Origin: Forficula auricularia
Taxonomy: Eukaryota; Arthropoda; Insecta; Dermaptera; Forficulidae
Direction of reading: 5' to 3'
Assembly: GCA_024734495.1 (NCBI GenBank)
Contig: JALMQS010000312.1
Span: 124,001 to 188,000 of the forward strand
Length of the DNA: 64,000 nt
Positions 10,506-21,192 of the stretch are shown here, piece after piece (within the stretch, counting starts at the first letter, position 1; each line of letters starts with the position of its first letter). The translations under genes and the position numbers were made by a program. The notes beneath the pieces are model-generated. The model worked only from the letters and a program-made list of their open reading frames with translations. It did no database searches and was not told the origin of the DNA.

Positions 10506-10886
10506 CTTGAAAAAAAATTTCAAAAAATGAAATATAAGTATATACTCGGATAGATATTATATATAATTATAACTTTTTAATAAAATAATTTTGCTATAAT
10601 TAAATAATAATTGTGTACTAATATATAAAATTAAAGTTTATGAATTTCAAAAATGCATCAAATTATTGAAAATTAGAATTAGATAAAAGGAATCACAGGG
10701 AATTGGATAAATTAAAACAGAGTTTTTATTAAAGGGGGCCATAAAAAATCTCTGTTCCTTTTAATCTATCTAATTCCCTGCGAATCCTTTTATGAAATTT
10801 ACTAACATTAGAACTTTAGAATTAGAAATGTGAGACATATTTATCACTTATAGCAATTATTTATATTAGTTTGATAATCAGTAGAG

Positions 10887-11116
10887 ATTGTGGTGTTGGT
10901 GCAAGGTGAAACATCTTTAATAAAGATAAGAGTAAATAGAAGGTAACCTTCTGTATTTCCTGAAGATGGGTTGATAGCCCGAAATATATATATTGAAAAA
11001 GAAAAAAAAATTTTATATCTTTTAATTTTTTAATTTTAATGTGAAATAAGTGACCCAGTATCCTTAACTCATAGTAAATCCATATTAAATAAAATATCTA
11101 TTTACTCTTATCTTTA
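10887..11116 (+). mobile_element. small TIR element with hammerhead-like core (family X)
   Basis: The left inverted repeat TAAAGATAAGAGTAAATAG (10,921-10,939) returns inverted at 11,098-11,116. The interior holds CCTGAAGATGGGTTGATAGC followed by CCGAAATATATA (10,969-10,989): CTGAAGA, a GGG/CCC stem and GAAA, a hammerhead-type core. The flank GGTGCAAGGTGAAACATC is shared with the copy at 48.5 kb and, more weakly, with 23.1 and 28.4 kb. It is intronic in KHDC4. Confidence 0.6.
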
Positions 11117-11281
11117 ATTAGTTTGATTATAAATGAATTACTTAATTATAATGTTTAAAAAACAATCTCAAAACGTTTATTAAATTTTCAACCGTTTCAG
11201 GAGAAATTCTCTTTTTATCAATGGAAAATTTGGAAAATATTAGCTTATAATATATATATATATATAGGTATACTTATATAT

Positions 11282-12756
11282 CAGGGCGTAGCTACAGCTG
11301 TAGGAGCTGTAGCATACTAAGTCCCCGAGTTAGAGGGCCCCAATATGCGTAAGCAAAGATCGTAAAATTTTATCCTATAATTGATTTAAAAATTCATAAG
11401 TTTATTTTATCACTATTAAAATAAATAAATGATTGTTCATATTTTTAAGTCATAGCACATCCTTAATGAATGAATAATAAAACAATCCGCCAGAGCTCTA
11501 TATTATTCCCTTTCGGGGAAGTACTTGCTAACTCACTACAAGGATATTTTACAGGGCAGACAAAAACTTCACAAAATTTAAAATTGTTGTTTAAGAAAGA
11601 AACCCAAAATCCAATTGGTTTATTTTGTATTATTTTATAGTTTAAATCATAAATAAACGAATAGAATGTAGTAGCTACTGTTTTATAAGCGGTTTTGTGA
11701 CTTAGCATGTTTTTGTAGATGTATGGAATGTTTTGAAATGGACTTGGCAGGGTTTTAAGTCAAATAATTGGTATAATTAAGAAATTCACCTTAATAATTC
11801 AAATAAAAGAATTCAATAAAGGGCATACAAGAGGCTAAACAATCATCTTAACAAAATTCGAACTTAATGAAAATTAAATTTTCAACTCAATGAAACAAAA
11901 ATTAATTCTTTTATAAAACTAATAACTAGATTAATTTAAAAATTGCAAGTTATATGTTTTCCTCTGTATTTAGCAAAATTAGGGTGTTTCGAACACCATT
12001 GGATAGGTAGATAGTTAAGGAACATAAATAACTAGGAACATTAAAATATTTTCAGTCTTTATTTTTTAGTCATGAGGTAAATTGTCATAGTAAGAACGGT
12101 AATCTTCAGGAAGTGATCTTTTTAAATATTGCAGATCATCAAACTTTCTGGCAGTAATCTTCCTTCATTTTCATGGAGATTTGGAAGCTGAGTGAAAGGC
12201 AAGGGAACGACTATAGATGACTTTCTTTGAGACATTGCTTGCCATTCATTAGGGAATCTTAGTTAGAAATATATTTCACCACTTGGGGTGTAGCGTATGT
12301 CAGTGGGGACGGTAGAGTTAATCGTGAAATTTGAATTGTTTGGATTTAGCAGTATTACTCATTACATTTTTTCTACAACATACGATCATAATTTTAAGTA
12401 GCAGTTTTTCTTGGACGATGCTGCATCTATTTTTCTTTCGAAGGGTATTAATATGTCATATGTGATAAAATATGGATTTAGCAGGTTTACACTCTAAGGC
12501 AACGATATATGCCTATCAATTGCTTTGGAATACCCACGAAATTTACACTGAGTTGAAATCTTTTTACGGAAAAAAGGCAAGAGCTGTACTTATTTAAGAT
12601 CTATAATATTTTTTTTAGCTAGTTAATTTTTTTCATATGTATTGTTGTTTTTATTATTTTTAAAGATATTTTGTTTATGCGAGTGTTTTTGTATATTTTC
12701 TGAAAAAAATCCCCCAAAAAATTGTGATACAGGGCCTACTAGAGCTAGCTACGCCA

Positions 12757-12759
<3 letters not shown>
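11282..12759 (-). mobile_element. hAT-like DNA transposon, degraded, 1.48 kb
   Basis: Ends are CAGGGCGTAGCTA at 11,282 and, inverted, CAGTGGCGTAGCTAG ending at 12,759. Flanks are 8 bp of near-identical TTATATAT/ATATATAT, which is uninformative because the region is a TA microsatellite. CAGTGGCGTAGC ends are typical of insect hAT elements. Minus-strand frames (for example 11,463-11,708) are short and interrupted; I cannot identify a transposase domain. It lies in the KHDC4 intron between 10,505 and 13,088. Confidence 0.6.
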
Positions 12760-12790
<31 letters not shown>

Positions 12791-13087
12791 TAATTTTATT
12801 TGTTAGAGACTCTAATTTCGAAGGCTTGTCCTTAATAGTTAGTCTTAAATAATTCATTTGTTTTTTCTCTTGGGAATTAATGCCAGATTAAATGATAATT
12901 CGTTTTTAAATAAGCTTATTCACATTTCAACAAATAGTTCTGCTTTAATTATATGATTCATGACTCTTATGGAAATGAGTCATTATTTAATCTAAGGTAT
13001 TCAGGCAATAAATTATATTTTTTTCTCTTTTTTATAATTTCGAAAATGTCAAAAATAAGTTCATCTTTAATATAATAAATAAAATAC

Positions 13088-13221
13088 CTTGGATAGAAAA
13101 ATTATTCATATGTTGTTGTGGATTTTGTTGTTGTTGAAATTGAGCAAATTCTTGTTGTATAGTTTCCACTAAATTATGAGCCAACTGTTTCGCAGATTGT
13201 AAAATTTCAAATTTTTGATGC
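13088..13221 (-). CDS. KHDC4: KHDC4 homologue, end of KH2 domain
   Basis: A 134-nt exon with acceptor TATACCAG (13,222-13,223) and donor GTATTT (13,082-13,087). The first base completes the Glu codon split from the KH exon upstream, and one base is left for the next exon. It encodes HQKFEILQSAKQLAHNLVET then QQEFAQFQQQQNPQQHM. The block LQSAKQLAxNLxxT is the last helix of the second KH domain in KHDC4 (vertebrate form: AAAKKLCENLLQTVHAEY). The polyglutamine-like stretch starts the low-complexity tail. Confidence 0.88.
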
Positions 13222-13295
13222 CTGGTATAAAAATTATTTAAAAATTAATTAATATTCGTAACATTAGAGATAGATAATAACATAAATCAACTTAC

Positions 13296-13491
13296 TCAAC
13301 ACAAATATGTAAAGGATCATGAGACTCTTGGCCTGTAGAAGGTTCAAGAAAACCTGATCCTTTTCCTCGTAACGTTATAACCGCTCCGTTTCGTTACGAA
13401 TATATTGCAAATTTGCTCCGCCCTGGCCTAATATTTTATTTTTTAAATCAAATAAAGGCGGTGCATGTTCTAAAGAGATAAGTACTTTTTC
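13296..13491 (-). CDS. KHDC4: KHDC4 homologue, KH2 core exon with one-base frameshift
   Basis: Acceptor TTTTTTTAG (13,492-13,493), donor GTAAGT (13,290-13,295). The exon encodes [20 protein letters not shown] then [15 protein letters not shown], including the GxGG loop that binds RNA in KH domains. After a break it continues [20 protein letters not shown] and LHICVE. This order (VFVGLEHA, GPGGSYLQHI, ETGAKVFLRGKGSG, EP) is diagnostic of KHDC4. A single base is missing in a G run at about 13,386-13,387, shifting the frame inside ETGA. Exon phases fit only if that base is present. It may be an assembly error rather than a real lesion. Confidence 0.88.
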
Positions 13492-14040
13492 CTAAAAAAA
13501 AAAGAAAAAATATATATATAAGTATATGTGTAGCAAGAAATATATTTGTTTGCAACTCTTTGGCAATTTTCTTTGATAATATAGGAACATAAAAAATGAC
13601 CTCCAACTGAAATATTTATTGGACAATAAAAATTTTAACCTGAATAATAAGAAAAAAGTCGAAAAATAGCTATTTAATATATTGTGGTAAAAAGAAATTG
13701 CGTTTACATAAATATTACTAACATTTAAGGTATCTGTGGATCTGGAAACCAAATATCGAAATTTGAGCCGGAACAACACAAGAGACGAAGAAATTGTCAC
13801 AAGTACCAAAATGAGGTGTTTTGAGCCAATTGCGCGCACCGTTAATATTGTTAAAAATTCAAAGCCTTCTACGGGGGATTTTTTTACAAGCCTTTATTTT
13901 GAACTAAACTATTATTTTATAAAAAAAATTCGACCCATCCTAATATATATACTGTGTGTATATATTTACTCTTTGAGGTCTTCTATCTCTCAAGTTGTCC
14001 TCCAATCCAATCCATCAATACGCAGCTTATAACACCCTCC
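13492..14040. other. intronic sequence, no exon recognised
   Basis: Both strands carry medium open frames (13,492-13,839 minus and 13,736-14,032 plus), but neither shows splice-bounded conservation. A search by eye for the expected first KH domain of KHDC4 here was negative. Confidence 0.4.
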
Positions 14041-15011
14041 ATAACGCTCAATCCTGCCAAAACAATAGCGCAAACATTTTAGAATTAATCAAACTTATTG
14101 AGGATCTAATAACTTGGTGTACTTAAATGCGGTCAAGACACAAAATGTTGTCTAATTTCTAGGTAGATAGGGACCTTTCTGACATTTTCTTTGATTCGAA
14201 CTCATTGGAATTTCGTGAAAATTTATCAATGTTAGTAATCATCCTGGGGTGTGATCTTTTTTGGGATGACCACATTATCATTACTAGCATGGCATTTGTT
14301 CTGACATGATAAAGTTAACCATTCCCCTAAAGCCTCATTTGCACGAAATTCACGATTTTCAAACATTCAACACCCCTTCGAGATTAAATTAGATACTAAC
14401 CGAACAAACTCATTGAACAACTCGTTTGTTCCTAGAGCTTCTAGAGACTGGAACTCTCTTCCCGCATCCGTCTTTCCGGCTAGATATAACCTTCAAACTT
14501 ATAAGACCTGCATCCACAGATATCATCAACCCAATCCCTGATATTTCTTCCCCTTCTTCTTTGAACGATAACTGACCCCTGGCATCTGATTGGTCATCAT
14601 CCCAGTCCCTCCATTTACCATCTACCCTGTGTTAGTGGTAAAAAGCATTTACTTTGAAACATACAACCGGCCCTTAGAGTAATTGGAGGTTCAGCTTACT
14701 CTAGTTCACTCGATCCACAATGATTTGGCTTGAATAGTTATTGTGAGAAGCGTGTATAAATACTATACTTTCACGACGATTCATGTCAAGTCATTGTGAA
14801 CCTGGCTTATGAAACAGGAGTTTCAAAAGTGCAACATCCAAGTTTGAACAGTTGCATTGGCCAACTCGTTCTTCCCTTCTGACTTCTAGAAAGTAAACTA
14901 GCGTCTTTTCCGCGACCTACAAATTTCACTTGTTCAAGACAGGCACACGCAGGCAATCCTGACCTTTAGGGGTTGCATCTTTTTGCAACAATATCTTAAA
15001 AAAAAAAACAG
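14041..15011 (+). pseudogene. Jockey/CR1-like LINE 3' relic with poly(A)
   Basis: The plus strand reads FDSNSLEFRENLSML (14,194 on), then DLFWDDHI, and farther on NSFVPRASRDWNSLPASVFP and ARYNLQTYKTCIHRYH. These are the C-terminal blocks of the LINE family at 54.6-56.4 kb (FVPRTSRNWNSLPAS type). The 3' end GGGGTTGCATCTTTTTGCAA...TTAAAAAAAAAA near 15,000 matches that copy's 3' UTR and tail. Stops and frameshifts are frequent, and about 14,640-14,920 may be a foreign insertion. Confidence 0.7.
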
Positions 15012-16289
15012 ATTTCCTTTTTCCTGGTAATAAACAGGATTTGAATAGACATTGTTTTAGTTACATCGAGATAATTTCGTTAAGTTCGACGTTCCAAAAA
15101 ATGTCATTAGAAAATATTTCAGTTGTTAATAAACTGAGCCATGTAAAATGACGATGATCATTAATGATTGTTTGTGCTAGTAGGTAAATGTTGATTAATT
15201 GAACAATTAAGAAGTGAAGCATCATTGGGTACATTAAGAAAAATGATTGCTCGAAATATTGTATTCTAAAAAATCACAAGAGGTTGTCATCTATAACAGT
15301 TTTCGGCAAACTTTTATGTTCAAGGTACACCTACCAAATCAAGACATTTTAGAGGTACACCAAAGAAAAAACAATGTTTATTTAATATTTATTTATTATT
15401 ATAATCAATATAATAGTAAAAGATGTTTAATGAGAAATGTGAGCCTGCTTAACTAAGCAAAATTTGGAGGAATCGTTGATAACTCTTAACAATGGGTAGG
15501 TGCATTATCTTAACAAAACTTGACATTTTTCCGCGGCACACCATCTAATGACCACGGAACACTGATCTATAAGATCCAAAATGGAATGGATTATTTTTAA
15601 TTTTATGTCAGAAGGGTTGTTTTTAACGAATTGAGCTTGATCGAGTGTGAAAATTAACAATTAGGGCCAATTGATATCCTGTGAGTACAATATAATTACA
15701 TTTTAACTCGGATCTGATTAAAAAAAGAATATATATCAAAAATATATATATATATTTTATATATATATTCTTTTATTTACTATATTTCACTTACAACCAA
15801 AACCGCTTTCCTTAGAAATAATCGGATCTGATTGATGACACCCTCTTGTGATTTTCTTAGAAAATTTGAAAATCTATTTCTATCAGCTCTTGAACTTATA
15901 AATATTGTATTGTTGAAAAAAAGAAATTAGATCAACTTCTACATTAAGTATAAATTGCAAGTTATAACAATTTACATTACTAAAACTGAAAGTTTCTTTT
16001 TGCCCAGAGTAGGAGAATTTTTATAAATTGAAGGAGACAATAAAAGAGTGTGGCTTCTGGTGGAAAAATAAATTGTAATTTATTTATAACGATTCGTTTA
16101 ATTAATTCTTTATTGATCTTGATTTAGAAACATACCTTATATCTATATCTTTATCGTATCATAATGTGATCTTAACAAAATTATTATTAATAGCAACTGT
16201 GTATAGCTTGATGTGATCAAATGAATGCCTATTGGTTAACTTAGAATAGAAACTAAAAGTAATGAATAGAGAATAGAATAGAGTATTAC
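15012..16289. other. AT-rich intron, repeat scraps only
   Basis: A hAT-like end (GCGGCACACCATCTAATGAC, then CACTGATC) is visible at 15,532-15,570 without a clear partner. A TA-rich palindrome lies at 15,727-15,772. No KH-type exon was recognised. Confidence 0.4.
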
Positions 16290-16381
16290 CATTGAAGAGG
16301 GCATCGCAGTGTGGATGCTCATAAGCGGCGGGGGTAGATTTGGTTGAGGGGGGGGCCCCATTTTGAATTTACTTGCTCTCC
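16290..16381 (-). CDS. possible 5' exon of KHDC4
   Basis: A minus-strand stretch with acceptor TTCTTTGCTAG (16,382-16,383) and donor GTAATA (16,284-16,289). One frame starts EQVNSKWGPP, recalling the SKWDQP motif near the N-terminus of vertebrate KHDC4. Another frame continues PPPQPNLPPPLMSIHTAMPS. The two join only if one base is added to the eight-C run at 16,349-16,356 (G run on the plus strand). It could be a genuine exon with a homopolymer error, or chance. The start codon exon was not found. Confidence 0.4.
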
Positions 16382-17039
16382 CTAGCAAAGAAACTTGTTC
16401 CATTTTTATAAAGCAAATCCAAATTTACTTGGCAATTATATGAATTAATACATAGATATACTTGATTCAGATCATATTACTATAAACTAAATTAAACGAA
16501 TGAAAATTAGATATCTTTGATAGAATTTTTACTTTTGTTATCTAACAAATAAAATTTTATCAAACATAGATGTACTAAATATAAAATATTTACCAATGTT
16601 AAAGATAAAATTGAATTGAAAATCATTATAGGATTTTATAACTTTAAAAAATTAAAAGAAATATAAATGTCTTGTCATTTATATTTATATTAGAATTAAA
16701 AAGCTAATTCAAATCCTAATGTAATATAATTGTATTATTCAAATACCAGTTTAGTTTTTTCGAGCACAACATTATTTAATATAGTATGGGAATTTTTTTA
16801 TAGGAAATATTCAAGTTATTAGCCATTATTTACATTATTACATTAAAACTTTTCTTTTTATTTTGCTACTAGTTTTTAAAGTTGAAAAAAGAGTATTTGA
16901 AATATTTAAATTATCAAGATTTTATAAAAAATGATTGTTTGATAAATATTAAAAAGAATTTAAGATCCTAAACGAAGGATTTTAAACAGTTTAATATGAA
17001 ATTTGCATATGCAAGAAAAAACTGACAAGTTAGAAAATG

Positions 17040-17230
17040 AACAAAGTAACATCAGCCATGGAAAGTGGCGCTGCCAACTTTCGCCACTAGCTGCGCTACT
17101 GTCGCAAGCAGGGGTGCCAAGTCCCTGGCGGGCAAAGCTGGCAACACTGATTGACATATTCAGCACAACAATTTTCAGGATTCCGAACCTTCCGAACCAT
17201 TTGACATAAAACAGCTCAAATATTATTGAC
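17040..17230. promoter_or_regulatory. putative shared promoter/5' UTR interval
   Basis: A GC-richer patch within otherwise AT-rich DNA lies between the divergently oriented KHDC4 (minus) and TGFBRAP1-like (plus, ATG at 17,378) genes. It contains inverted GCTGCCAACTTTCGCC / GGCAAAGCTGGCAAC and TGGCAACACTG. Position, composition and divergence suggest a bidirectional promoter or 5' UTRs. This is inference; no transcription start can be read directly. Confidence 0.35.
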
Positions 17231-17377
17231 ATTCAATTTTTATCCTCCTACTTTCTAATCTATATTTGACATTTTTATTTGAATAAGCCCAATTTTTGTT
17301 ACTTGAATCATCAAATGACTCAACTTGTATTCTTTCATTCTATATTAAATTAAGAAAATCAAATTAAAATTGAAATA

Positions 17378-17449
17378 ATGGGAGTGAAAGCTTATGAATT
17401 GGTACCGGTTATTGAACAGTTGTATTCAACAGGAGATTCAAAAATCAAA
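17378..17449 (+). CDS. TGFBRAP1: TGFBRAP1/Vps3-like CORVET subunit, exon 1
   Basis: ATG at 17,378 opens 24 codons, MGVKAYELVPVIEQLYSTGD plus SKIK, followed by donor GTAAGG. The pattern matches the start of vertebrate TGFBRAP1 (MxIKAFxLVxxVERxLxxGD...). TGFBRAP1 is the Vps3-type subunit of the CORVET tethering complex on early endosomes, acting with Rab5. Its N-terminal CNH domain, a beta-propeller, starts here. Exon 1 joins in phase 0 to 21,073. The 3.6-kb intron between them is filled with transposons. Confidence 0.85.
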
Positions 17450-17790
17450 GTAAGGATTATATATACAACCTCGTAGAATGTAATATATGGATAATCAATA
17501 ATTCTAAAATAATTAATTTCTGTTTTATACCAATATACATTTTATCATAAAAAGCCAATTCCATTTGTAAGATTAGAAAAAAAAATATAAGTATTTTCTT
17601 TTGGAGAGACCGACTGGTAGAATTCAATGGGGAATTGATGGAAAGGCAACTCAAGGATAATGAAAAATAAAATAAATTTATTGGAACGTCACTTTCATCT
17701 TGAAAACTAAAGTTTCGGAAGTTTTCCCTCCTTGAGGGTTTAAAAGGGTCAACAAAGGAAACTTCTTCTCTCCTTCAACAGGCTCGAATA

Positions 17791-19309
17791 CAGTGCAGCC
17801 TCAAGATACGAGTTTAATTCGTTCCAGCATTGAGCTCGTATCTAGAAACAAACTTCCCCTTTGAAAATAATGGAAATCCAGTTAATCCGTTCCGCATCCC
17901 CAAAAATATCAACATAAAAATCAATTTTCCTAATAAATAACACTGGAAATAATATAACCGTAGTTTACTTTTATGAAGAGTCCTGGCTGGCGATAGGGAT
18001 GTGGGGAAGACGAAATAATAATAATCTTTATTAGCTATTTTCAGCTATAACATATACAATAATTATATGCAAGAACATACAATGATAATATCACAAAAAC
18101 AATAATACACAATGATAATATTACACAAGATAAAATAAAACAATACAATTTAACAATACAATACAATAATGAGGCAATCACAATATAACATTATAATTTT
18201 GGTGGAGATTCCACAACAAGATTATCTTTTCGAAATTACGAATTCCAACAATCGCTCCTTAAATTCCTGGATTCTTGTGACATTTCTTATCTCACTCGGC
18301 ACTTTATTGTAATCGGACAAACCCCTATAAAATAAAGTCCTAAATTTTTTATTTGTCCTACAAATATCAATCCTGAAATTCTCCCCACCTCTCAAATCAT
18401 AACAACCACCTTCGTTCGTATATTTTAATTTTTCCCTTAAATATTCCGGTGCCAAACCGTTCCTTATCCTGAAGATCATAATCAGCGAATTACAATATAT
18501 AGTCTCTTTTACATTGAGAAAATTCAGCGTATTTAACATCATATTAATACTGGTGTATCTATTACATTTTAAAATTATTCTCATGCACACATTTTGTTTT
18601 AATTGCAACTCTCTAATCAGAAAATCAGGAATAATATTTAATATTGTTGAACAAAAAGTGAAGTGAGGCTCTATTAGAGATTTATATAACAATAATTTTG
18701 TATTGAATGACAAATTTTTTCCCAATCTACCTAATAGGTGAGTTAGCCTAGATATTTTATTTACAATATACCTTGTATGCATTTCGAACTTGATCCTATC
18801 ATCCAACAGAACACCCAAGTATTTAATTTTATCTACCCTTTCCAAAGTAATATCGTTAATAGTAATGCTTCCCTCACCCCTTTCTCCTTTGTCATTCACT
18901 ATAATATATTTATATTTTTCAATATAAAGGCGATGTTGTGGGGAGGGAGAGTCCCCCTCTGATTCAGGAAGGCTCTCTCTTCTTGGGAATTTTATCCCAA
19001 TGGAAGCAGATTCTGGGTCAGAATCACTTGGTTGATTTACCAGAACCTTATCTAATAACACTTGCTTCTGTCTCCTTTTTAAGATGCCTCTAAAATGCGT
19101 CATTACGCAAGTCCATGGTGCGCCCACTCGCTGCTTTATTAGGATGATTTTCTTTAAAGAAAGATTTCACTTCTTCCCACTTTGCCTACCAACAGCCTAG
19201 CTCGTTACTCGAGTCAATGCTCGAATTTAGAGACGAATTTTTCGCTTATACTTTCCTCGTATCTCGAATTTCTCGTATATAGAGGTGCTCGTATCTCGAG
19301 GTTCCACTG
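17791..19309 (-). mobile_element. Tigger/pogo-type transposon with nested LINE
   Basis: Ends are CAGTGCAGCCTCAAGATACG (17,791 on) and, inverted, CAGTGGAACCTCGAGATACG ending at 19,309, with TA on both sides. The CAGTGGAACCTCGAGATACGAG type of end is typical of Tigger elements of the pogo group. The minus strand at about 18,935-19,127 reads HFRGILKRRQKQVLLDKVLV followed by an acidic tail ending SEGDSPSPQ, the C-terminal end of a Tigger transposase. The remainder of the transposase is lost. A LINE fragment interrupts it. Confidence 0.8.
18011..18930 (-). pseudogene. 5'-truncated LINE inserted in the Tigger element
   Basis: The minus strand encodes about 230 residues down to a stop at 18,222: VDKIKYLGVLLDDRIKFEMH, RLTHLLGRLGKNLSFNTKLL, YKSLIEPHFTFCSTIL and LSDYNKVPSEIRNV. 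This is the region downstream of the reverse-transcriptase active site in CR1/Jockey-type non-LTR retrotransposons. The 3' end is an AT-rich (ATT)n tail near 18,011-18,030. Similar GATG(TT)GTGGGGA sequences on both sides are a likely target-site duplication. The frame is long and mostly intact, implying recent insertion, but the active site and endonuclease are absent. Confidence 0.75.
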
Positions 19310-19320
19310 TATTACCGTTT

Positions 19321-19740
19321 CTTACCCTCAATGATGATCATTGAGTATACAGTCCTAGTTTGACGCAACTACCCACCTCCACTCGACTCTGTCCTATGCC
19401 AACTCTGTGACCTCTCTAAAAGACCCACATCCCATATCTTTAATTATTTGGGGAAAATATTATTATCTAGGCCTTCCCCTTTCTCTTTTCTTTCCCACCT
19501 CCCCCTTCAAGATATCTCTTAAGCAATCTCCCGTGTCTCTCATCATCTGACCTCTTCTCTTCCACAAAGTTCTTTCTCTGATTCTTTCAAGAACTTCTTC
19601 ATTTGTAATTTTATCCATCCATTTGATTTGCATCATTCTTCTGTATCACCACATTTCGAACGCCTCCAATCTCTTTCTCTCGGCATTCTCCAATCGCTCA
19701 GGTTTCGAACTTGTCCTGTTTTTGTACAGAATATTTTGGG
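19321..19740 (-). pseudogene. RTE-like LINE 3' end, degraded
   Basis: The minus strand reads AFEMWCYRRMMQIKWMDKIT and NEEVLERI, then a divergent continuation to a VKLGLYT-like end. This is homologous to the clearer plus-strand copy at 20,046-20,510 and carries several frame breaks. It lies in TGFBRAP1 intron 1. Confidence 0.65.
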
Positions 19741-20045
19741 TGGAATTTCTTTCTTTTTGTAAGCTCATATGTAGCTTATTTTTATTTATTTTTACAAATT
19801 TCACCCCCTTCATTTTAGGGGCTAAGGGTAATAAAGTTTTCGTGATTAATTTTCCCCTTTATTCATTCCTCAAACCCCACAAAACAGCCAAATTTTATCA
19901 TTCTATAGTCATTAGATATTTAAAAATGAAAATTTAACCTACTCCTTAATTTTAGGTGTTGAAAGAGAGAAAGTCTAGGTTTTTCGATTTTTCCTTTATT
20001 AGTACCTTAAACACATTATGCCAAATTTTAGCATCCTAGCTTCAT

Positions 20046-20510
20046 TTGAAGACATATGGTATATGGAGCATAGCCATATACGGGTATGAAACCTGGACAA
20101 TTAGAGAAGCGGAGAGAAAGAGATTGGAAGCTTTCGAAATGTGGTGCTACAGAAGAATGATGAATATCAAATGGATGGATAAAATTACAAATGAAGAAAT
20201 TCTTGGAAGAATCGGAGAAAGAAGAACTTTGTGGAAGAGTCTGAAGAAGAGAAGGGGTCAGATGATGGGGCACACACTGAGACATGGGGGACTGCTTAGG
20301 GATATCTTGGGGGGAGGTGGAAGGAAAAGGAAGGGGAAGAGCCCAGATTAGAATATTTCAACCAAATAATTGGGGATATGGGATGCCAGGCATTTAGAGA
20401 GGTCAAACAGCTGGCGGGGGGACAGAGCCGAGTGGAGACGGGTGGTTGCGTCAAACCAGTCTTAGGACTGTATACTCGATGATGATGATGATGATGATGA
20501 GCTTCATTTC
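20046..20510 (+). pseudogene. RTE-like LINE 3' end with (GAT)n tail
   Basis: The frame 20,046-20,351 encodes WSIAIYGYETWTIREAERKR, LEAFEMWCYRRMMNIKWMDK and ITNEEILGRIGERRTLWKSL, the conserved C-terminal domain of RTE-type LINE polymerases (YGxETWT...EAFEMWxYRRM). After a frameshift it continues EYFNQIIGDMGCQAFREVKQ. The element ends in GATGATGATGATGATGATGA at 20,480-20,500. It is 5'-truncated, and related 3' ends occur at 19.3, 22.8 and 33.2 kb. Confidence 0.8.
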
Positions 20511-21072
20511 ATATCTTTTAGAAGCAAATTTATCCTACAATCTTCATCCCTTCATTTAATGGGTTGAAAGATAGAAAGTTTGTATTTTTGGAATTTTACC
20601 TTTGGTTGTGACCCAAACTCTCTCTCGCATGCGAAATTTCATGATGCTGGAATGATTAAAATGACCCTATAGTTTTTGACCTGCCAAAATTAGCTATTTT
20701 CTCAGGTCCAAATCTCAGAATCTATTTATGCTATATTATTGAAATTTGGTACTCTCTGCAAGAGCAATTACATAATTATATGTGTATAATTCCAGCTCGG
20801 TATCTCAAACGGGCTGTCGGGGGTCGAAAGTGACTCGAAATAGTTCGGGTAAATAGCGTACAGCGTGTACGGCCAATGCTCGAATTTGGCCTCCACATGT
20901 TGTACGCTATGATATACGATATATAAAGCCACTTTCAAGAAACTTCCTAAGTTTGGAAATTAATGCACTTCAAAATGTATATAATATTATAAATCACCTA
21001 TGATGGTGTAAACATCTTGCATCTTTATCATAAAAAAAAAATTAAATATTAATGATATAATTTTCTTTTTAG

Positions 21073-21125
21073 ATTGAATGTATTGAATGTTCTGGTAAAG
21101 AGCTATATATTGGCACAAATTTTAG
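21073..21125 (+). CDS. TGFBRAP1: TGFBRAP1/Vps3-like CORVET subunit, exon 2
   Basis: Acceptor TTTTCTTTTTAG, donor GTAATT. The 53-nt exon encodes IECIECSGKELYIGTNF and two bases of the next codon. It corresponds to IECVECCGRDLYVGTN of vertebrate TGFBRAP1, the first blade of the CNH beta-propeller. Exon 1 joins in phase 0 and exon 3 completes the split Ser codon. Confidence 0.88.
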
Positions 21126-21192
21126 GTAATTTCAAATATTTCTATCTAAAGGAAACTTTTTACATGAATTTTTATCAATTTGATTATTTTAG

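Noticed and set aside
12761..12788. (TA)n tract as a possible target duplication of the 11.28-kb hAT-like element
   Set aside because: Microsatellite context makes an 8-bp match uninformative, so it was not used as evidence.
13736..14032. 98-codon plus-strand frame, and a resemblance to the first bases of the window
   Set aside because: No splice sites or recognised domain; similarity to bases 6-40 is short and may be chance or an ancient repeat.
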